This document shows positions 17,734 through 23,029 of a DNA stretch of 23,029 nt, piece by piece (the first letter of the stretch is position 1; each line of letters starts with the position of its first letter). The stretch lies in the NCBI GenBank assembly GCA_001579985.1, contig LRSR01008280.1:1-23029 (forward strand), read 5' to 3'. This DNA is from Hypsibius dujardini (taxonomy: Eukaryota > Tardigrada > Eutardigrada > Parachela > Hypsibiidae). Under the pieces are notes generated by a model, which saw nothing but the letters and a program-made list of their open reading frames with translations, had not been told where the DNA came from and made no database searches. Position numbers and translations under genes: made by a program.

Positions 17734-20700
17734 TCATTGCGGCTTGGCCGAGCCGACTGTCGGTTCCATCGGTGAAAACATCCGCAGGTAATCGGAATCG
17801 AAAAAAATGACCTGCACGGTCATGTCGTCCCGCTGGTAGCGCGCCTCCTCCACGCTGGCGCTGAGCGCCCGCGACAGCTTCCCCATATCCAGACCGATGT
17901 CGGTCCGACCGAGCGCGTGCCGGATGACGTGAGTCGAGACGTTCGCGTCGTCCGGCTTTTTCGCCTGCGCGATCATCCGCTTTTTCAGGCGGACGTTCAG
18001 CTCGCCTAACGTCACGCCCGAGTTGGGGGTAAAGGGCTGGAGAGCCCGCCGACCGCCCATGTGCTCGATGACGAGCTTGCTGGCGCTGTCTTCGGTGAGG
18101 AAGTCAAAGAGACCGTCGGAGGAGAGGAGCATGAATTTGTTGTGGGCCTGTAGGCGGTGGTGGATGATCTGCAAGAAAAAGTAGAAAGCGATTAGTGAAA
18201 CAAGTGGTCAATCGAAGCATAAACAGATCAAGAGAAGGATGGGGTAATCACTTACAGACAGGTATAGATAGGCAAACAACTACACTGACATAAAAAGGGA
18301 GGGAGGCAAACTGTGTTTAAACCTTACACCCAATCAATGAGGGTGCGTGGGACACGATATAACTCGCGAATTAGACTGAATATTGAGAAATGCGTAGAAA
18401 AAAAGACTGAATGAAGGGTAAAAGAAAAGTAAAGTGAATGCAGAACTGATAAACACATAATTGTATAGGAAAGGATTAAATAGAGAAGAGAATGGGAATT
18501 TTTCCGCACCCGCACCGCGTCAAAGGATTTTTTCCGCGTCATTCCGCGCCGTTTGTATACAAATCTAATTTAATTTTCGTAATAAACTTTATTCTTATTT
18601 TTGTATTTATTTTTCGGGGTGTTATGCCATGTTTTTATCAAGATCTGCAAAAGAGGTAGCCGTCCTCACACCTTAAGCTGAAGGGCTGAACTCATAATTC
18701 GTTTGCCGCTCGCTCTTCTCTCAATGCCCGTAATAAATCACGATCAGAAACAGTAACTTTTATAAATCGCATATTCAGAGAGAAGGAAAACTACGACCAC
18801 GAGTTTCATCCTGCGCGCTTCTTATAATGCTCCGCTTGGCCATCAACTTGATTTTCACTTCCGTGGCCTGGTTTGAAATGTGGCCGGGGCAGAAGTTTTT
18901 GGTTAAAATCACTCGAGTTATGCTCGCTAAAAGAAAGAACTTACCTTCCCGTCAAGAAAAAAATAGAGGGTTTTTTCGTCAAAGGTACAGCCATTCAGAC
19001 CAGGAAATATTAGTTTCCCGTTTGATCATCCCTTCCGGTTAATCATACATAGTTACAAACTGTATCCAGGGTCTGGCAAATTCCTTCCCGTATACCGAAG
19101 AGGTAAAGGACCATGTTAGTTAGCGTTTTCGTTAATTTCAGCTCAAACCACGGCTCGCTTAACTCAATATCCTTCACAGGGGGGAAAAATACATGTATTC
19201 CACATCCGCGATTGAGGCCCTCCAGGTCTCCAGAGGGATGTCCTCCATTATCTAGAGGTACTTTTTACCTTTTTTTTACTTTTTTTACCTGTCGCATTTG
19301 AAGTTTGGAAAACATTTCACTTTCCGTTCATTAAATCACGCGAAGAAGTTTATGTACACTCACCCATAAATCCTTGATTAAATAGAGAAGACCGACAGAC
19401 AGATATACAGACAGTGAGATGGACGGACGGACAGACAGACAGTCAGTGAAACGGACGGACAGACAGACGGACAGACAAACCTAATGAGAGCCACAATCAC
19501 TTACTTCAGGTTCAGCTGTGAGGTAAGGCGGCGTATAGCAATGATACGGAAACAGGTGCATCAGCTGATGATGTCTTAAAATCGCCTTGAGCTTCTCCAC
19601 TGGCCACTTATACTGACAATCCCCAAAGGCGCGCAACGGAAACAACTGCCCCAAAAGCCGCTCCCCTACCACCACCGTCCCCGCTTCCGACTCGGGGTGT
19701 TGACTGAGAATCCGCTTCATCTCCGCCGGATTGGCGTGGGTGTGGTGGTTGACCAACGTCTTCGTGCTCCACTGACCTTCCTCATCGACGCTGGCGATGA
19801 AGCCGGACGTGTCGCCCGTGCCCGCCACATAAAGGTCGCAGTCGTTGACGTAGGCCAGACTAACCACGGCGCCGCTCAGGCTTGCTGCGAGATTCTCCAG
19901 GTTGACGTGCTCGACCACTTCGTTGTCCGAGTTGAGGGTCTCCAGGCCGCACGCGGAGATGTCGTGGTCCATCCTCAGGAAGGCTTCGCGGAGCCGATCT
20001 GGGACCTGGTGGAGCGGATGAGGTTCCTTGACGCGGTCGAGGACGTACTGACGGAGCCATTTGAAGTGATTGGGTCGTTGGCCGGCAATCATGTAGTCGC
20101 CAGGGTGCATCTTCCGGCTAACGATTGGTGGGAACTGGACAGAGCGGAACAGCAAAATGAGAAATGTTTAATAATTTCGATATTTTTGCTAAAGAAAAAT
20201 CTAATCCCACTACTAGTACCCGATCTACGAAACAGATGGGAAAATACGGGGAAAAATAATCCGTCACATATTTGACCAGTGAAGGTTAATGCACACACAA
20301 GCTAAAACATCAATCAAATACTCGCCATAAATACCGATTGAGAACTAATTTTCCTTCCGTAGATTCCCTCGAGATCGGAATTTCATGAACAAAAAGACCC
20401 CTTCAACAGATTTAATTAAAAATATACCATGGAAGCGCACCAGTATAAGGAATGACTAAATAAATCAATTTAAAAAAATCTAACCAAGCCAATACATCAA
20501 TCAAGTACTTCGCACAATAACGAACTCACGGCAAACTCTCCTTTCTGGAAAACCACTCGGAATTCCTCAAAGCCTCACATTTCTTGTTGCAAAAAGCGTT
20601 CTCGGTAGGGTAAATGACCCACAAACGCACCTCCGATTTCGCAGCCAGCGACGCGTCCATCTCTTTGGCCAAACGGTCCAGTGACTCGAGGTCCATCAAG

Positions 20701-21080
20701 GCGACGGCGACATAATCCGCCAAGCGTTCACTCAACGCCTGCCCGCATCCCGGCCCACCGTGGCCGTCAATCACTGCAAAGAGCATCCCGCCACTGCGCA
20801 ACAACCTCGCCTCCAGACAGCGATCCTCAATGGGGAAATTGGCCGCCAACTGGCTCACTTCGAACGACTTGATGGGCGGGGGAATCTCCATGTCGAGGGA
20901 GGTCGCCTCGCGCAGTCGGAGAATGTGGTTGATCTGCGGGGTGGTGAGCTTGGCGCGCAGTCCGCCCGGCAGTTGGGTGTGAAAGGCATGGGCCAGGCAG
21001 GTGGTGGAGGGGAATGTGGAGCGGTGGGCAGTGCGGCGGAGGAGAAAAATGCGGGAGACGCTCCGGAGGGGCGCGTTCAT
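17734..21080 (-). CDS. PDP1: Pyruvate dehydrogenase phosphatase catalytic subunit (PP2C family)
   Basis: Three exons in transcript order: 20530-21080, 19505-20117 and 17734-18168, giving 1,599 nt and 532 aa; human PDP1 is 537 aa. Residues 1-35 are rich in Arg, Ser and hydrophobics and almost free of acids, as in a mitochondrial presequence. Then come the PDP feature LTTPQINHILRLRE (45-58) and the PP2C motifs: FAVIDGHGG (metal Asp 105), LAYVNDCDLYVAGTGD (271-286), RAFGDCQYKW (346-355), YTPPYLTAEPE (378-388), LLSSDGLFDFL (402-412) and RDDMTV (501-506). The metal-binding aspartates are present, so it should be active. The enzyme sits in the mitochondrial matrix and dephosphorylates the pyruvate dehydrogenase E1 alpha subunit, switching the complex on. 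The start is the first ATG in an upstream-open frame. Exon 2 is set at 20117 because only that acceptor keeps phase; a CAG eight bases earlier would break the frame. PDP1 versus PDP2 cannot be decided. Confidence 0.93.
18169..19504. other. PDP1: Large second intron of the phosphatase gene
   Basis: A 1,336-bp intron with GT-AG ends on the minus strand. It contains repeated TTTTTTCCGC stretches around 18498-18538 and a CAGA tract near the 5' end. ORFs inside it (for example 18827-19042 plus strand) show no domain. Confidence 0.7.
19392..19480. repeat. CAGA/CGGA tetranucleotide tract
   Basis: CAGA and CGGA units on the plus strand at the 5' end of the second phosphatase intron. Same family as the ATPase introns, showing it is not limited to that gene. 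Confidence 0.85.
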
Positions 21081-21700
21081 CTTCCCTTGAGTTTGCGAAC
21101 CCAACACTTTTTCATCAACAACTTCCGGGAAAGTTTGTATGAGCAAAATTACCGTCAAAGAAGATATCTTCTCATTCGAAATAAAAGAAATCGAATTAGA
21201 TTTGAGAATTCACACAGGCACACAAAAAGCTGTTGACTGTTTATAAACTAGAGTAATCAGTGGAATAAAGAAAGATTACACACTTCATGAAGAAATCAAT
21301 CAACTACGGTGTGATAGCGTTGAAATCGATCAATCAATGCAAGTCTGCCCCAGTCTCTTGAGGCATTCGCTGCCCAACGTTTAAATAACGTGTTTATATC
21401 TAAATGAAATATGAATCTACCAGTAAAGTTTATTTAAACAAAAACAACTTATTTTAGTTAAAAGAAAATATACACTTCAGCATAAAAAAATTTGATTTTG
21501 AATAAAATATCCTACTATTTAAAGGCAAATTTAGTGAGTCAGATAAAAAAGGTTGAATATCGATTTCTATTGTAACTGTAAACGAAATAAAAATATAGTT
21601 ACTTCAAATCATCAGCTGCTTTTTGAGACAATTAAATTTGTTTTTTAATCATAATTAAACAACATTAGTCCAATGTCAATGGAATTCGAGGTTGTTTCCG
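21081..21700. other. Upstream region of the phosphatase gene
   Basis: The first tens of bases left of 21160 are probably 5' UTR; the frame stays open upstream without another ATG. The rest is AT-rich, with short CAAT repeats near 21296 and 21330. No TATA box or other promoter element could be assigned. Confidence 0.4.
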
Positions 21701-21705
21701 GTTCT

Positions 21706-21796
21706 CGATATGCAAATGTGATGTGAATGTGACGGAAATGTGACATGATATGTGAATGTGAATTTGACGTGATATGCAAATGTGACGTGAATAAGG
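21706..21796. repeat. Degenerate tandem repeat of TGATATGCAAATGTGACGTG type
   Basis: About three degenerate copies with a unit of roughly 25-40 bp, made of GATATG(C/T)(A/G)AATGTGA followed by CGTGA or GAATGTGA. The minus-strand translation repeats FTYHVTF-like peptides, which I take as a product of the repeat. Confidence 0.6.
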
Positions 21797-21809
21797 ACGT
21801 TAAAGCAGT

Positions 21810-22567
21810 CGGCGTAAGCGTAGGGAATCATCAACATATTACATAATAAAAAAATCTCCATTTTTTATCCACCCACCCACCCTCGTAATACGACGTAATC
21901 ACAGCCTCTACCCACCCCCTGGATCATAATCACAACGTAATCAATGGTCGACCCACCCTTTCCCCCCATATACAAAAAAAAGACATAATTGACTGTATTC
22001 TGCTGCGTGCAATAGGTCCCATTTGTCTATTAACTGAGACCAGATCGTTGAGAGCAGTACCCTTGCCCGAGATACTTGATAAAGAGCGAAATTTAAACGA
22101 AGTTCGAAGAAAGTTTTGGGTTTCGTGACCAACCCCCCCCCCCTTGTAATTATTACATAATCATAGGTCGCACCACCCAAAAAATCGTAATCAAACGTAA
22201 GCTTTTCGGGTACCACCCACCCACCTCCCCTTGATTACGTAATATTATGTAGATAATCCCTAGCGTAAGAGTAAAATTAAAGACACGGACCAATAGGAAT
22301 GAGACACGGGGTGTGGCCTCTCTTACGGTTAACTTCTTACACTAATGCCTGACGTAAGGGGCAATGGGCCTTAAGTTTCGTCGTAAGAACGGAGTAAGAA
22401 AATGTCAGTAGAATCGCTCTGGTCAAATTTTGAGAGGTAGAATGGTTTCCTTGAAATTTTCTGCTCTTGCGCCTTACGCCCAGATCCTTACGCCGAGTAC
22501 TTAAACATCCAGTCGTAAGTGTAAACTTATCAGGCCTTACGCCTAAGTTTACGTTACGCTTACGCCG
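21810..22567. repeat. Repeat complex framed by a 13-bp inverted repeat and rich in CGTAAG/CTTACG
   Basis: CGGCGTAAGCGTA at 21810-21822 recurs as its exact reverse complement at 22555-22567. Between them lie C-runs, CCACCC and GTAATC motifs (21868-22245) and a dense cluster of CGTAAG/CTTACG (22264-22564). A 91-codon minus-strand ORF (21941-22216) shows no recognised domain. The whole may be one transposable element or several stacked repeats. Confidence 0.55.
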
Positions 22568-22573
22568 GTTTGC

Positions 22574-23029
22574 TTAACCCTCTGAGGACTGGGTGTTTTG
22601 ACCCCCCCTTGAGGACGGGGTTGATCCATTTTGGATCACTTGCGTGTAGGCTGCTTAATGCGCTCATATGCTAATAACAGGATCTATATGGCAGTTTCCC
22701 TGTAAATGTCGAGTTGTCTTTGTACACACAGTGTGTCATACTTCCCAGCAAGAAAACAACAACAAAGAAGCCTACACTGGCGGTGCGCATTGGGCAGCCT
22801 GCTCGGGGTTTCCCAATGATTTAATTTTTTTTGTGCGGGATCTGGATATCAGATTATTTCATCTGCCCATCCAAATTATGGGCATCCGAGATGGCTTAAG
22901 ATCTGCCGTTTCAAAAAGTTGAGAAAAAAATCGTACTTAATGTGAAAAAATGTCGAATAAGAGACGCATTTTGCCTGATCCATTTTGGATCACCTCGGAT
23001 CCTTATCTTTGTCATCAAATTTATGAAAT
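22574..23029. mobile_element. Possible piggyBac-like transposon end at TTAA, running off the window
   Basis: TTAA at 22574-22577 is followed directly by CCCTCTGAGGACTGGG; TTAA plus a CCCT-type terminus is the hallmark of piggyBac insertions. GAGGACNGGG repeats at 22583 and 22611 as a subterminal motif. The palindrome GATCCATTTTGGATC occurs near 22624 and again near 22978. The other end and any transposase are not in the window. An 84-codon ORF at 22668-22922 is not recognisable as transposase. Confidence 0.4.

Noticed and set aside
19697-20275. 192-codon plus-strand ORF opposite phosphatase exon 2
   Set aside because: It is the antisense shadow of a GC-rich conserved coding exon.
20306-20370. 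A 10-nt microexon in the first phosphatase intron (TTCTCAATCG after attag, before gtattt, minus strand)
   Set aside because: It would fix the phase, but its acceptor has no pyrimidine tract and a phase-correct acceptor at 20118-20119 already explains the junction.
21941-22216. 91-codon minus-strand ORF
   Set aside because: It lies in the GTAATC/CACCC repeat block and its Gly/Tyr motifs mirror the DNA repeat; no family recognised.
22668-22922. 84-codon ORF as piggyBac transposase
   Set aside because: No catalytic aspartate pattern or cysteine-rich end; too short and not similar to transposase by eye.

Overview
The window is animal nuclear DNA. All three complete genes are split by GT-AG introns and encode conserved animal proteins. 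Coding exons are GC-richer than the AT-rich introns and spacers. Introns and spacers are full of two simple-sequence families, CTGT/CAGA tracts and CAAT/ATTG tracts. Nothing in the sequence fixes the phylum; an invertebrate, possibly a lophotrochozoan or flatworm, is my guess and is weak.

Layout from left to right. (1) 1-370: imperfect inverted repeat. (2) 537-2624, plus strand: part of a receptor-type guanylyl cyclase. It covers the membrane-proximal ligand-binding region, the transmembrane helix and the start of the kinase-homology domain. The reading frame then breaks, and no cyclase domain follows. (3) 3660-12094, minus strand: a P5B-type P-ATPase of the ATP13A2-5 family. I rebuilt it from 22 exons with consistent splice phases at every junction, including a 9-nt microexon; the 5' end is unresolved. 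(4) 12095-15386: AT-rich spacer or 5' intron holding a 389-bp element with near-perfect 25-bp terminal inverted repeats, then the promoter region of the next gene. (5) 15387-17187, plus strand: ribosomal protein S3a, six exons, 265 aa. (6) 17734-21080, minus strand: pyruvate dehydrogenase phosphatase catalytic subunit (PP2C family), three exons, 532 aa, with a mitochondrial-type N-terminus. (7) 21081-23029: non-coding and repeat-rich. It has ATGTGA-type tandem repeats, GTAATC/CACCC repeats, a dense CGTAAG/CTTACG cluster framed by a 13-bp inverted repeat, and a piggyBac-like TTAA-CCCT end running off the window.

The three complete genes look functionally unrelated: endolysosomal transport, cytosolic translation and mitochondrial pyruvate metabolism. 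The ATPase and S3a genes are head to head. S3a and the phosphatase are tail to tail, with candidate poly(A) signals about 25 bp apart. The observations most worth a second look are the 9-nt microexon, the overlapping dileucine and PPxY motifs in the ATPase tail, the broken guanylyl cyclase, the 389-bp inverted-repeat element, opposed CTGT/CAGA tracts around ATPase exons, the TGCGCA cluster upstream of S3a, and the repeat complex at the right end.
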